A stretch of 64,000 nucleotides of DNA from Stenotrophomonas sp. NA06056 (GTDB lineage Bacteria; Pseudomonadota; Gammaproteobacteria; Xanthomonadales; Xanthomonadaceae). A program made the position numbers and the translations under genes. The stretch covers positions 2,976,001 through 3,040,000 of the forward strand of contig NZ_CP054931.1 of NCBI RefSeq assembly GCF_013364355.1. Direction: 5' to 3'. Shown here one piece after another: positions 22,961 through 31,094 of this stretch (positions are counted from its first letter, which is position 1; every line of letters starts with the position of its first letter). The notes under the pieces were generated by a model. That model did not search any database and had not been told where the DNA came from. It saw only the letters and a list, made by a program, of their open reading frames with translations.

Positions 22961-24154
22961 TCAATGCGCACCGTCCTTCAATCGCTGCAGGATCGGCGCG
23001 AACAGCGGCGCCTGCATCGAACGCGGCGGCTGCACGGCTTCGCCCTTCTCGACAGCCTGCCAGTACGACCACGGCAGCGCCTTGTCGCCCAGCTCATAGT
23101 CCATGCCGTCCCAGCCATCTTCGCGGAACGCGTAGAACGCCCAGTGCACCTTCTGCTGCTCGGCCACGGCCAGCACATCACGCAGGTAGGCACCGCAGTC
23201 CGGCCAACGACGCATGCAGCCGAACTCACCGATCACCATGCGGTTGGCGCCGATGCCATGTGTCTTCGCCCAGTCCATCGGCTGCTGCAGGTAGCTGCGC
23301 ACGCGCGCGGCATCCCAGCGCTCGCTGCGGTCGCCGAACGGTACATCGGCGGGATAGCGGTACGGTGTGCTGCGCTTCTGGTTCGGCGCACTGGTAGCCG
23401 CGTACGGCTCGTACATATGCACGCTGTACAGCAGCTTCGCGTCGTCCAGCGGCGCAGGCCAGTAGTCGAAGGCATCGGCCGCCGCGTACCAGCCAGCGTC
23501 GAGCATCAGCGGCATGTCTGCATCGACCGCACGCACGCTTGCCACCAGTTCCGTGTAGAGCTGGCGCAGGTCGCGCGGCCCACTCTGCACGCCCGCATAC
23601 CACTTCAGCATGTCCTCGCGGGAGGCATGTTCGGCCAGCGCGGTGCCGTATTCCGGCGCCGGCTCATTGATCAGGTTGTAGCCGGCCAGTGCCGGATGCC
23701 CCTTCAGCGCGGCGGCCAGGTCACGCCAGAAGCGCTGCGCAGGTGCGTGGTTGTCGAAAGACCGCCACAGGCGCTGGTCGACCACGTCGCCGTTCTTCTG
23801 CTTCCAGCGCAGCAAGGGCAGCGACAGCGGTACCAGCACCACCTTCAGGCCTGCGGCATTGGCGTCATCCAGCGCGCGACGCAGCGTGGCCACGTCGGCC
23901 TCGACCAGTCCTTGATAGTGGTCGGCATTGCCCATCAGAAAGTCGCGCCCGCCGGCGCTTTTCCACTTGTCCGGGCTCAGCCGTACCCAGGTCGCGCCGG
24001 TGTCACGCAGGGCCTGGAAATAGGCGCGATCGGGCGGCGCTTCGTTGAAACTGTTGCCACCGCGCTGCGGCGTATCCCAGAAGGTGATGTCGGCGGCGAA
24101 CACCGGGGCGGCGGCGGACAAGGCCAGGCACAACAGGCTGCGGCGCAGGAACAT
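22961..24154 (-). CDS. Secreted glycoside hydrolase family 5 (cellulase-like) enzyme
   Basis: A predicted retaining endo-glycosidase of about 397 residues with an N-terminal signal peptide (MFLRRSLLCLALSAAAP, cleavage near VFAAD). It has the two GH5 catalytic glutamates: the acid/base in YNLINEPAPEYG and the nucleophile in RMVIGEFGCMRRWP. The HMYEPY segment fits the substrate site. ATG 24154 is chosen because GGAAG sits 5 bases upstream and the signal peptide starts cleanly; ATG at 24166 is an alternative. Substrate (beta-glucan, mannan or other) cannot be told from sequence alone. It is flanked on both sides by near-identical SMAG pairs. Confidence 0.88.
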   Translation of the reverse strand: MFLRRSLLCLALSAAAPVFAADITFWDTPQRGGNSFNEAPPDRAYFQALRDTGATWVRLSPDKWKSAGGRDFLMGNADHYQGLVEADVATLRRALDDANAAGLKVVLVPLSLPLLRWKQKNGDVVDQRLWRSFDNHAPAQRFWRDLAAALKGHPALAGYNLINEPAPEYGTALAEHASREDMLKWYAGVQSGPRDLRQLYTELVASVRAVDADMPLMLDAGWYAAADAFDYWPAPLDDAKLLYSVHMYEPYAATSAPNQKRSTPYRYPADVPFGDRSERWDAARVRSYLQQPMDWAKTHGIGANRMVIGEFGCMRRWPDCGAYLRDVLAVAEQQKVHWAFYAFREDGWDGMDYELGDKALPWSYWQAVEKGEAVQPPRSMQAPLFAPILQRLKDGAH

Positions 24155-24228
24155 GGGGGCTTCCATGAGGAGGACGATCCACCGTGCGGGGTGCAAACCG
24201 AACGGTGGCTGAGCGCAGGCGGTACGAC

Positions 24229-24293
24229 GCCCACCAAGGTGGGCGGCTACCAGAGCGGCGCATGACCCGGTAGCTGCCAACCTTGCTTGGCAT
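24229..24293. repeat. SMAG pair upstream of the GH5 gene
   Basis: A minus-oriented element (24229-24250, GCCCACC-AA-GGTGGGC-GGCTAC) and a plus-oriented one (24270-24293, GTAGCTGCCAACC...TTGGCAT). Sequence, order and linker (CCAGAGCG...CATGACCCG) closely match the pair at 22866-22940, so the GH5 gene lies between two direct copies of the same composite. Confidence 0.85.
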
Positions 24294-24305
24294 TCGCAGA
24301 TCGGG

Positions 24306-24713
24306 TCAGAGCGCGTCCAGATCACCCAGTGCGCGGATCAACCGTCGCGCGCGCTTGTCCGGCTTGTGCTCGGGCGCCTGGTAGCCATCACGCGCGGCAA
24401 TGCGCAGCGCGCGCTGTTCCGCACGGCGCGCTTTGGAGGCCTCGCTCTCGGCATACAACTGATGCGCCACCGGCGCCGGACCACGCTGGTCGCTCAGGCC
24501 CAGCACCCGGATCTCGAAATGCTCTTCACCACGATCAACCAGCAGCTGCTCTCCCACGCGCACCGCGCGCGAGGATTTCGGTCGCTGCCCGGCCACGGAT
24601 ACCTTGCCGGTCTCGATCGCCTGTTTGGCCAGGCTGCGGGTCTTGAAGAAGCGGGCCGCCCACAGCCAGATGTCCAGACGGACGCTGGGCGCCAACGGGG
24701 AAAGCTCGGACAT
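24306..24713 (-). CDS. hslR: Hsp15-type S4-domain ribosome-associated heat-shock protein
   Basis: A 135-residue RNA-binding protein. The N-terminal S4 domain (RLDIWLWAARFFKTRSLA ... KVSVAGQRPKSSRAVRVG) is characteristic of HslR, which in E. coli binds 50S subunits carrying a stuck peptidyl-tRNA and helps recycle them. The C-terminus is very basic (KARRAEQRALRIAAR, KPDKRARRLI), as in the family. Size matches E. coli Hsp15 (133 residues). It is apparently a single gene with a SMAG pair just past its stop. No heat-shock promoter was recognised. Confidence 0.92.
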   Translation of the reverse strand: MSELSPLAPSVRLDIWLWAARFFKTRSLAKQAIETGKVSVAGQRPKSSRAVRVGEQLLVDRGEEHFEIRVLGLSDQRGPAPVAHQLYAESEASKARRAEQRALRIAARDGYQAPEHKPDKRARRLIRALGDLDAL

Positions 24714-24787
24714 CGGTGGGGACTACTCCGTTCGCTTGTTCAGGGGGCGCGGATTGTCGGGGTCGGTGCGGCATCCGCTGCCCCCGA

Positions 24788-24943
24788 TCAATGCCGGCGT
24801 TCCGGCCGCAGATCCTGGCGCTGGCTGCCGACCAGGCACTCGGGGCGGTCGGTCGGCCGCACCTGGGTATCGCCCAGCCGGTCACCTGACGAACATGCGG
24901 CCAGTGCCGCAGCGATCAAGGCCACCACGATGATCCGCGTCAT
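24788..24943 (-). CDS. Small putative lipoprotein
   Basis: A 51-residue protein with a lipoprotein signal (MTRIIVVALIAAALAACSSG; lipobox LAAC) and a short hydrophilic tail ending DLRPERRH. ATG 24943 is chosen because the signal begins there; an in-frame ATG at 24964 would add a few residues. It diverges from the MATE exporter gene with 80 bases between the starts. I do not recognise the family. Small size alone makes it less certain, but the perfect lipobox and codon bias support a real gene. Confidence 0.6.
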   Translation of the reverse strand: MTRIIVVALIAAALAACSSGDRLGDTQVRPTDRPECLVGSQRQDLRPERRH

Positions 24944-25023
24944 CTGCTGTCGTTGATGCATTGCCACATCCTGCAAACCGGCTTGATGCTAGTGTGCGCC
25001 TCCCGGGAATCGATCACCACTCC

Positions 25024-26496
25024 ATGGCCAAAGCGCCGCTTGACCTGACCTCCGGCCCGATCGGCCGCAACCTGCTGCTGTTCGCGCTGCCGATCCTGGC
25101 AGGCAACATCGCGCAGTCGCTGAACGGCTCGGTGAATGCGGTATGGGTGGGGCGCTTCCTCGGCGAAGCGGCGCTGACCGCAACCGCGAACGCCAACAAC
25201 ATCATGTTCTTCCTGATCGGTTCGGTGTTCGGCTTCGGCATGGCCTCGACCATCCTGATCGGCCAGGCCATCGGCGCACGCGACATCGCCCAGGCACGGC
25301 GCGTGGTGGGCACCAGCGCCACGTTCTTCATCGGCCTGTCGGTGATCATCGCCATCGCCGGCTGGTTCCTGGCCCACTCGCTGCTGGCGGCGATGGGGAC
25401 GCCAGCCGCCTCGCTGCCCCTGGCCGAGGCCTACCTGCGCATCATCTTCCTGGCGATGCCGACGCTGTACGCCTTCGCCTTTCTCAGTGCAGCGCTGCGT
25501 GGTGCTGGCGACTCGCGCACGCCGTTCCGCTTCCTGCTGGTCTCGGTGGTGTTGGACATCGCCCTGAACCCGGTGCTGATCTTCGGCATGGGGCTGTTCC
25601 CGGAACTGGGCATCGCCGGCTCGGCCTGGGCCACGCTGGTGTCGCAGACGCTGTCGCTGGCCGGCCTGCTGCTGTACATGCGGCACAAGCGGCACACGCT
25701 GTGGCTGGGCCGCGCCGACATGCACCTGTTCAAGCTGGACATGACCATCCTGCGTGCGCTGGTGGTAAAGGGGGTGCCGATGGGCCTGCAGATGGTGCTG
25801 ATCTCGCTGTCGGTGATCATGCTGATGACGATGGTCAACCAGTACGGCACCGACACCGGCGCGGCCTACGGTGCGTCGCTGCAGCTGTGGAACTACGTGC
25901 AGATGCCGGCGATGGCGATCGGCGCGGCGTGTTCGTCGATGGCCGCGCAGAATGTCGGTGCGCAGCGCTGGGACCGCGTGCGCGGTACCGCACGCCAAGG
26001 CATCCTGTTCAACTTCCTGCTGACCGGCGCGTTGATCCTGCCGCTGGTGCTGCTGGACCAGTATTCGCTGGCCTTGTTCCTGCCGCAGGGCAGCGAGTCG
26101 CTGCAGATCGCGCGGCACCTGAACCACATCGTGATCGGTTCGTTCCTGTTCTTCGGCGTCAGCTTCGTGATCTCCGGCGTGGTGCGCTCCACCGGCGCGG
26201 TGCTGCCACCGCTGCTGATCCTGGCGGCGTCGCTGTGGGGTGTGCGTGTGCCGTTCGCCGAATTCCTGCAGCCGTACTGGGGCGCCGATGCGATCTGGTG
26301 GAGCTTCCCGGCGGGCTCGCTGGTGTCGATGCTGCTGTCGCTGGCCTATTACCGCTGGGGTGGCTGGCGCAAGGCAAGGATGATCAACAAGCCGGTGCAC
26401 GCGGAGGAACTGGCCACGCCATCGGAGATTCCGGCCTGTCCGCCTTCGCCGGTGGCCGATCCGGATGCGGCATTGGAAGCTACCCGACCGCACTGA
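25024..26496 (+). CDS. MATE-family multidrug/toxin exporter
   Basis: A 490-residue inner-membrane antiporter with about 12 hydrophobic segments in two similar halves, expected to expel cationic drugs or metabolites using H+ or Na+. The N-terminus reads LTSGPIGRNLLLFALP, with PILAGNIAQSLNGSVN in TM1 and SAALRGAGDSRTPFRF, a typical MATE loop; the second half repeats the pattern (GAACSSMAAQNVGAQRWDR). ATG 25024 fits the family N-terminus; a TTG at 24961 is less likely. The C-terminal tail is Pro/Ala-rich. Substrate is unknown. It is followed by three SMAG elements. Confidence 0.92.
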   Translation: MAKAPLDLTSGPIGRNLLLFALPILAGNIAQSLNGSVNAVWVGRFLGEAALTATANANNIMFFLIGSVFGFGMASTILIGQAIGARDIAQARRVVGTSATFFIGLSVIIAIAGWFLAHSLLAAMGTPAASLPLAEAYLRIIFLAMPTLYAFAFLSAALRGAGDSRTPFRFLLVSVVLDIALNPVLIFGMGLFPELGIAGSAWATLVSQTLSLAGLLLYMRHKRHTLWLGRADMHLFKLDMTILRALVVKGVPMGLQMVLISLSVIMLMTMVNQYGTDTGAAYGASLQLWNYVQMPAMAIGAACSSMAAQNVGAQRWDRVRGTARQGILFNFLLTGALILPLVLLDQYSLALFLPQGSESLQIARHLNHIVIGSFLFFGVSFVISGVVRSTGAVLPPLLILAASLWGVRVPFAEFLQPYWGADAIWWSFPAGSLVSMLLSLAYYRWGGWRKARMINKPVHAEELATPSEIPACPPSPVADPDAALEATRPH

Positions 26497-26506
26497 ACAT
26501 GCGCCG

Positions 26507-26620
26507 GTAGTGCCGGCCGCTGGCCGGCAACCGCACCATACCCGGTAGTGCCGGCCGCTGGCCGGCAACTCCATGGACGTCGCAAACATCGCGCAGTTGC
26601 CGGCCAGCGGCCGGCACTAC
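26507..26620. repeat. Three SMAG elements after the MATE gene
   Basis: Direct copies at 26507-26530 and 26545-26568 (GTAGTGCCGGCCGCTGGCCGGCAA) and an inverted copy at 26596-26620. The stem GCCGGCC-GC-TGGCCGGC type is shared by all three. They fill the whole gap between two convergent genes, a likely bidirectional transcript end. Confidence 0.88.
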
Positions 26621-27024
26621 CGTTTCTTCTTTTCCGCGTTGTGCTTGGCGGCGGCGCGCAGCAGCACTTTCAGCGCAGCGGCATTGGGCATTTCACCTTC
26701 GCGTATGTCGATCGCTCGTCGCGTGCCGCCTTCCAGGCTGGCATTGAACAGGCGCTTCGGGTCCGGCAACGCGGCGCCATGGGCGAAGGTGAGTTTCACC
26801 GCCTGCTTGTAGGTTTCGCCGGTGCACACGATGCCGTTGTGTTCCCACACCGGTGTGCCGCGCCACTTCCAGGTTTCCTCCACGTCCGGCAGCGCCTCGT
26901 GGATCAGCGCGCGCACGCGGGCGAGGATCTCGCCACGCCAATCACCCAGCTCGGCAATGCGGGCGTCGATCAGAGCAGCGGCAGGGAGTGCGATGTCGGC
27001 GGGCTCGGTCTTCTGCGTGGCCAT
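26617..27024 (-). CDS. DUF1801-family protein
   Basis: A 135-residue cytoplasmic protein. The central segment EETWKWRGTPVWEHNG followed by YKQAVKLTFAHGAAL matches the DUF1801/YdhG fold seen in small proteins of unknown function. The C-terminus is Lys-rich (KHNAEKKKR). ATG 27024 is selected since longer in-frame extensions overlap the upstream gene's coding frame and lack the family character. It is followed by SMAG repeats and preceded at 35 bases by another DUF1801 gene on the same strand, so the two probably form an operon. Biochemical role unknown. Confidence 0.8.
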   Translation of the reverse strand: MATQKTEPADIALPAAALIDARIAELGDWRGEILARVRALIHEALPDVEETWKWRGTPVWEHNGIVCTGETYKQAVKLTFAHGAALPDPKRLFNASLEGGTRRAIDIREGEMPNAAALKVLLRAAAKHNAEKKKR

Positions 27025-27058
27025 CACGTGGTCTCGTACGGGGAAAGATCCTGGGGAA

Positions 27059-27505
27059 TTACATGCGTTCGCCGGGCAGCTCGCTGGCCTGCCGCACCCA
27101 GTCAAGGAATCGCGCCTCGTCCAGCGCTCCGTCTTCCAGGATGTGCAGGTAGCGTGTGTCGGCGCTCTTCGACGGCTCGGGTGGAACCGGCTGCAACAGC
27201 GCACCGCGGAAGAATGCGACCTTGATGTAGCGGGCGAAGCAATGAAAGCTGAGAAACCAGCCTTCACCCGCGGCGACGCCGTACATCGGCGAGTTCCATT
27301 TCACCGCCTTGTGCACGCCGGGCACGGCCTGTTCGATCAGTGCGTCCAGACGCGCACCGACAGCCCGCTTCCAGTCCGGCATGGCAGCGATATAGGCCTG
27401 CACAGGCGCATCGCCCTCACCCTTGGCGATCTGCGGATTACCGCCGGACAACAGCTTCGGCGCGGCACTGTTGGCGGGTCGCTTGGCGGGCATCGCACGA
27501 GTCAT
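27059..27505 (-). CDS. DUF1801-family protein (second copy)
   Basis: A 148-residue protein with the DUF1801 pattern: DWKRAVGARLDALIEQ, VHKAVKWNSPMYG, GWFLSFHCFARYIKVAFFRGALL and a C-terminal ARYLDWV-like helix (EARFLDWVRQASELPGE). It shares the fold but little sequence with the neighbour downstream, suggesting old paralogues. The N-terminus (MTRAMPAKRPANSAAP) is a flexible basic tail; an internal ATG five codons later is possible. No signal peptide. Function unknown. Confidence 0.82.
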   Translation of the reverse strand: MTRAMPAKRPANSAAPKLLSGGNPQIAKGEGDAPVQAYIAAMPDWKRAVGARLDALIEQAVPGVHKAVKWNSPMYGVAAGEGWFLSFHCFARYIKVAFFRGALLQPVPPEPSKSADTRYLHILEDGALDEARFLDWVRQASELPGERM

Positions 27506-27570
27506 GGGGGGGCGAAAGCCCGAGCGTACGCTGGCTCCCGGCAGCGGTCACGGCGCACTGCGCCATGGCC

Positions 27571-27945
27571 TCAGAGGCTGCGGCGGAACTGCTGCCAGGT
27601 GGGTAGTTTGCGGGCACCGCGCAGGAACCACATCAGGGTGGCCATCACCAGGCCGAACATCGCGCCGGCCGCCCCACCTGCAAGCAGCAGCAACTCCAGC
27701 GCCGGCGCCCTGCCCTGCCACAGCAGCAGCCATATCAACACCGTCCAGAACACGCCGAACAGCAGGCCCTGCAGCAGCGTATTGGTCAGGAAACCAGCCA
27801 GTATCGGCGGCGGCAGCGCGATGCCCAGCCGCCACAGCATGCGGTGCAGCAAGGGCGCCGCTTCCCTCCGCGGTACCCCGGAACCGTCCAGGAAGCGCAA
27901 TGCCACCTGGATGTCCGCCGGGTATCGATGGTCGGTCTGATCCAT
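27571..27945 (-). CDS. Small two-helix membrane protein (DUF6404-like)
   Basis: A 124-residue protein. It starts with a soluble helix (ALRFLDGSGVPRREAAPLL), then the RLLWRLGI-like motif (HRMLWRLGIALPPP) and two membrane segments (LLQGLLFGVFWTVLIWLLL and LLLAGGAAGAMFGLVMATL), ending in a short basic tail. This layout matches DUF6404 inner-membrane proteins of unknown function. It stands 66 bases upstream of the DUF1801 gene and may be co-transcribed with that pair. Confidence 0.75.
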   Translation of the reverse strand: MDQTDHRYPADIQVALRFLDGSGVPRREAAPLLHRMLWRLGIALPPPILAGFLTNTLLQGLLFGVFWTVLIWLLLWQGRAPALELLLLAGGAAGAMFGLVMATLMWFLRGARKLPTWQQFRRSL

Positions 27946-27980
27946 CCATTGAAACTAACGAGGCGACGCCACAAACGCAA

Positions 27981-28002
27981 ACGGCCGCCCGAAGGCGGCC
28001 GT
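27981..28002 (-). terminator. Intrinsic terminator of the rpsP-rplS operon
   Basis: A GGCCGCC-TTCG-GGCGGCC hairpin read on the minus strand, followed by a T-rich stretch (GTTTGCGTTTG), lies 25 bases past the rplS stop. The UUCG tetraloop and strong GC stem make this a convincing rho-independent terminator, though the T-run is interrupted. Confidence 0.8.
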
Positions 28003-28026
28003 CGCGGCAACAACCGAAGTTGTTTA

Positions 28027-28428
28027 TCAGCCCTTGGTTGCCAGGCGGGCAGCCTTGGCGGCGGCAGCAGCAGCCAGATCTTCCTTGATGCGGGCAGCCT
28101 TGCCTTCCAGGCCACGCAGGTAGTACAGCTTGCCGGCGCGGACCTTACCACGACGCTTCACTTCGACCGAGTCGATGATGGCGCTGTGGGTCTGGAACAC
28201 GCGCTCGACGCCGTAGCCGTGCGAGATCTTGCGCACGGTGAACGAGGAGTTCAGGCCGCCGTTCTTGGTCGCGATGACAACGCCTTCATAGGCCTGCACG
28301 CGCTCGCGGGCACCTTCCTTCACCTTCACGTTGACGACAACGGTGTCGCCCTGGCTGAACTGCGGCAGTTCACGGGTGATCTGGGCGGATTCGAATTCCG
28401 CGACGATGGACTTGTTCAGCTTGCTCAT
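28027..28428 (-). CDS. rplS: 50S ribosomal protein L19
   Basis: A 133-residue ribosomal protein at the 30S-50S interface. Diagnostic text includes [32 protein letters not shown] and [16 protein letters not shown]. The C-terminal extension is Ala/Lys-rich ([17 protein letters not shown]), a common Xanthomonad feature. It is last in the rpsP-rimM-trmD-rplS operon. A roughly 150-base leader between trmD and rplS contains a GC-rich hairpin (CACCGGCC-GAG-GCCGGCGG) that might tune L19 synthesis; that is only a possibility. Confidence 0.98.
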   Translation of the reverse strand: MSKLNKSIVAEFESAQITRELPQFSQGDTVVVNVKVKEGARERVQAYEGVVIATKNGGLNSSFTVRKISHGYGVERVFQTHSAIIDSVEVKRRGKVRAGKLYYLRGLEGKAARIKEDLAAAAAAKAARLATKG

Positions 28429-28580
28429 GGGTTACACCGATTCATTGTTCGGGTGGGCGTGTCATTCGACAGCGTGGGCTCATGCAGTCACCGGACTGTG
28501 CTGCACGTTTGTTTTGGATACTGCGCACCGGCCGAGGCCGGCGGTAATTGGCCATGATAGCCGATAAAGCGGGGCTGGCG

Positions 28581-29345
28581 CTAGGGCCTGCCCTTTTTTG
28601 CCGTGACCTGGCGGGCCTGGGCCAGCAGCGTGCGGTCGGCCTTGCCCAGCGCCTGTTCATCGAGCAGGTCCGGGCGCCGCTGTGCGGTACGGATCAACGA
28701 CTGCTGCCGGCGCCAGGCGGCGATGGCGGCATGGTTGCCAGAGCGCAGCACGTCCGGCACGTCACCCAGCGGATGCTGGGCCGGCTGGCTGTAATGTGGG
28801 CAGTCGAGCAGGCCGAGGTCGCCCTCGAAACTGTCCTGAGCGGCCGATTCGGCGTCATTCAAGGCGCCCTCCTGCAACCTGGCCACCGCGTCGATGATGA
28901 CCGCAGCCCCCAGCTCGCCGCCGGACAGCACATAGTCGCCGAGGGAGATCTCCTCATCGACATTGGCGGCCAGGAAACGCTCGTCGATGCCCTCATAGCG
29001 GCCGCAGAGCAGGACCATGCGCGGCAATGCCGCCAGTTCCCGCACCTTGGCCTGGGTCAGCGGCGCGCCCTGCGGGCTGAGATAGATCACCCGCGCAGGC
29101 GTCGGATCGGCCTCGCGGATCGCCTGCAGGCAGGCCTGCAGCGGTTCGATCAGCATCACCATGCCCGGGCCACCGCCGAACGGACGGTCGTCCACCCGGC
29201 GGTAGTTGCCCTCGGCGTAGTCACGGGGATTCCAGCCATGCAGGCTGAACAACCCCTTTTCCTGCGCACGACCCACCACGCCCAGCCCAGCGGACTGGGC
29301 GAGGAAATCGGGGAACAGAGTGATGACGTCGAAACGCATGCTCAC
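28581..29345 (-). CDS. trmD: tRNA (guanine37-N1)-methyltransferase
   Basis: A 254-residue SPOUT-class enzyme that methylates G37 in tRNAs reading CNN codons, preventing +1 frameshifts. The deep trefoil knot motifs are present: [23 protein letters not shown] and [13 protein letters not shown]; the N-terminus [13 protein letters not shown] is typical. The predicted start (MSMRF...) at 29345 lies 2 bases downstream of the rimM stop, though the second Met (29339) is equally possible. All catalytic segments are intact. Confidence 0.98.
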   Translation of the reverse strand: MSMRFDVITLFPDFLAQSAGLGVVGRAQEKGLFSLHGWNPRDYAEGNYRRVDDRPFGGGPGMVMLIEPLQACLQAIREADPTPARVIYLSPQGAPLTQAKVRELAALPRMVLLCGRYEGIDERFLAANVDEEISLGDYVLSGGELGAAVIIDAVARLQEGALNDAESAAQDSFEGDLGLLDCPHYSQPAQHPLGDVPDVLRSGNHAAIAAWRRQQSLIRTAQRRPDLLDEQALGKADRTLLAQARQVTAKKGRP

Positions 29346-29347
29346 AC

Positions 29348-29860
29348 TCAGAACTCGGGGTCCCAGTCGACCACGAGCAGATTGGCCTCGAAGTCGACGG
29401 ATTTGACGAACTCCGGCACGACGAACGGAATCATCCGCTCGCGGTCACCGCGTACGACCACCACATCGTTGGCGCCGGTACTGAACAGGTGCGAGACCTG
29501 GCCGAGGGCAACGCCTTCGACCGTCTTCACATCCAGTCCTTCCAGATCGACCCAGTAATACTCGTCGGCATTCGGCGGCGGCAGCGCACTGCGGGCCACG
29601 AAGACCTCGGTGCCGTGCATTGCCTCGACCGTGTCGCGGTCCTCGATCCCCGGGAAACGGGCCACGAGGTGCTTGCCGGTATCCCGGCCACGGGCGCCTT
29701 CAAGCGTCGATTCCTGCCCGTTGGGGCTGCGCAGGATCCACGGCTGGTAACGGAAAATAGCGGAACGCGGCTCGGTCCAGGACTCGAGCTTTATTTCGCC
29801 GCGCACACCAAAAGCGCCGACAATCCTGCCAAGCAGGATGCGGCGCTCGTTATCTTTCAT
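29348..29860 (-). CDS. rimM: Ribosome maturation factor RimM
   Basis: A 170-residue protein that binds S19 and assists 16S rRNA processing and assembly of the 30S head. The N-terminal RimM barrel begins [22 protein letters not shown]. The C-terminal PRC-barrel contains [11 protein letters not shown] and the conserved end [16 protein letters not shown]. It is second in the rpsP operon, tightly linked to trmD. Confidence 0.97.
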   Translation of the reverse strand: MKDNERRILLGRIVGAFGVRGEIKLESWTEPRSAIFRYQPWILRSPNGQESTLEGARGRDTGKHLVARFPGIEDRDTVEAMHGTEVFVARSALPPPNADEYYWVDLEGLDVKTVEGVALGQVSHLFSTGANDVVVVRGDRERMIPFVVPEFVKSVDFEANLLVVDWDPEF

Positions 29861-29905
29861 CTGCGTTCAATCAGATGGGCCGCACCAGGGCGCGGCCCGT
29901 CAGGA

Positions 29906-30166
29906 TCAGGCCGCAGCGGCCTGGGACTTGCTCGCTTCCTTGATCAGGTTGCGAACTTTCTCGGTCGGCTGGGCGCCGTTCTTGACCCAATGGTCAACGC
30001 GGGCCAGGTCCAGCTCGATGCGCTTCTCGCCACCCTGTGCAACCGGGTTGTAGAAGCCAACGCGCTCGATGTTGCGGCCGTCGCGGGCGCTGCGGACGTC
30101 GGTGACGATGATGTGGTAGAACGGACGCTTCTTGGCGCCGCCGCGGGTCAGTCGAATCTTGACCAT
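29906..30166 (-). CDS. rpsP: 30S ribosomal protein S16
   Basis: An 86-residue ribosomal protein needed for 30S body assembly. The N-terminus [17 protein letters not shown] and the [16 protein letters not shown] segment are diagnostic, and length is normal. It is the first gene of rpsP-rimM-trmD-rplS, with a strong sigma70 promoter about 50-80 bases upstream. A GC-rich inverted repeat (GGGCCGC...GCGGCCC) lies in the 45-base gap to rimM. Confidence 0.98.
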   Translation of the reverse strand: MVKIRLTRGGAKKRPFYHIIVTDVRSARDGRNIERVGFYNPVAQGGEKRIELDLARVDHWVKNGAQPTEKVRNLIKEASKSQAAAA

Positions 30167-30216
30167 GGTGGTTTTTTCCTATTGCCCAGTCGCCAGGATG
30201 GCGCGGTAAGCGGGCG

Positions 30217-30245
30217 ATTATAGCGGCAGAGTCCGGCCGAGCCAA
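30217..30245 (-). promoter_or_regulatory. Sigma70 promoter of the rpsP operon
   Basis: On the minus strand, TTGGCT (30245-30240), a spacer of exactly 17 bases, then a perfect TATAAT (30222-30217). The start codon of rpsP is 51 bases past the -10 box. This is the best sigma70 match in the window, as expected for a growth-rate-controlled ribosomal operon. Confidence 0.8.
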
Positions 30246-30270
30246 CCCCGTGGAAAAACGGACCTGTCCG

Positions 30271-30294
30271 GTAGCGCCGGGCCATGCCCGGCGG
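30271..30294 (+). repeat. Single SMAG element
   Basis: GTAG followed by the hairpin CGCCGGGC-CAT-GCCCGGCG. It lies between the pabC stop and the rpsP promoter, where it could end the pabC transcript before the ribosomal operon. Confidence 0.82.
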
Positions 30295-30311
30295 CTTTCA
30301 AGACTTCCCGT

Positions 30312-31094
30312 TCAGGAAAGTGCCTGCCAGGGCACCCGGGCCAGCACCGCCCTGCCCTGTTCGGCCAGGGCCTGCGAACCCGGCAGCGCTTGACCATCGA
30401 TGGCGTCCAGCGCCCACAGCCCGCTGGCGTTGCAGGCGAAGGCGGCCTGGATGCCGGCCAGCGCATCCAGCCGCAGCGGCCGGATCTCCTGCGGACCATC
30501 CCAACCCGCCTGCAGCAGCGCTTCCGCGGTTCCCCGCAGCGCAGGCGCCTGCGGCCAGACCAGGCGCTCGCCGTCGTGCACGGCCAGGTTCCAGGTCGTG
30601 CCCTCGCTGATCTGCCCATCAGCAGTCACCAACAGCGCATCGTCGAAACCCGCTGCCAGCGCGGCGCGCCGCTGGGCGAACAGGCCGAACGTACCAACGT
30701 GCTTGATCTGCGGCAGCTCGCGCTGCCAGGTCACGCTGCGTACGCGCTTGGGCGCGGTCAGCGCGACCGGCGCGGACACGGCAACCAGTACATCCACTGG
30801 CACGCTGGCCAGCGGATCGCGGAAGTCGAAACGGCGCGAGAACACGGTGACCCGCATCGATGCATCGATCTGACCGGACTGCTGCAGCGCCTGCGCCATC
30901 CATGCCCGCACCTGCACGATATCGAGCCCGCTGCCGAACAACTCGCGCGTTGCCTGCGCCAGCCGCTGCAGATGCAGATCGAGACCCTGCACCGCGCAGC
31001 CGCGCACCTGCAGCGAGGTGAAGTGGCCATAGTTGGTCAGCGCCGGCAGCAGGTCTTCGGCCTGCGCCGTGGCGCCGTTGCAGGTGACCGTCAT
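30312..31094 (-). CDS. pabC: Aminodeoxychorismate lyase (class IV aminotransferase)
   Basis: A 260-residue PLP enzyme that should convert 4-amino-4-deoxychorismate to p-aminobenzoate for folate synthesis. The fold-type IV features are visible: [11 protein letters not shown] near the N-terminus, the Lys in [16 protein letters not shown], and [13 protein letters not shown] as the phosphate-binding segment. ATG 31094 is chosen because it overlaps the nitronate monooxygenase stop (ATGA), implying coupled translation; a longer frame from 31121 exists. Other class IV members (branched-chain or D-amino acid aminotransferase) look similar, so the substrate is probable rather than certain. Confidence 0.86.
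   Translation of the reverse strand: MTVTCNGATAQAEDLLPALTNYGHFTSLQVRGCAVQGLDLHLQRLAQATRELFGSGLDIVQVRAWMAQALQQSGQIDASMRVTVFSRRFDFRDPLASVPVDVLVAVSAPVALTAPKRVRSVTWQRELPQIKHVGTFGLFAQRRAALAAGFDDALLVTADGQISEGTTWNLAVHDGERLVWPQAPALRGTAEALLQAGWDGPQEIRPLRLDALAGIQAAFACNASGLWALDAIDGQALPGSQALAEQGRAVLARVPWQALS

Noticed and set aside
28429..28580. Structured autoregulatory leader of L19
   Set aside because: A GC hairpin is present, but no match to a described leader could be made by eye.
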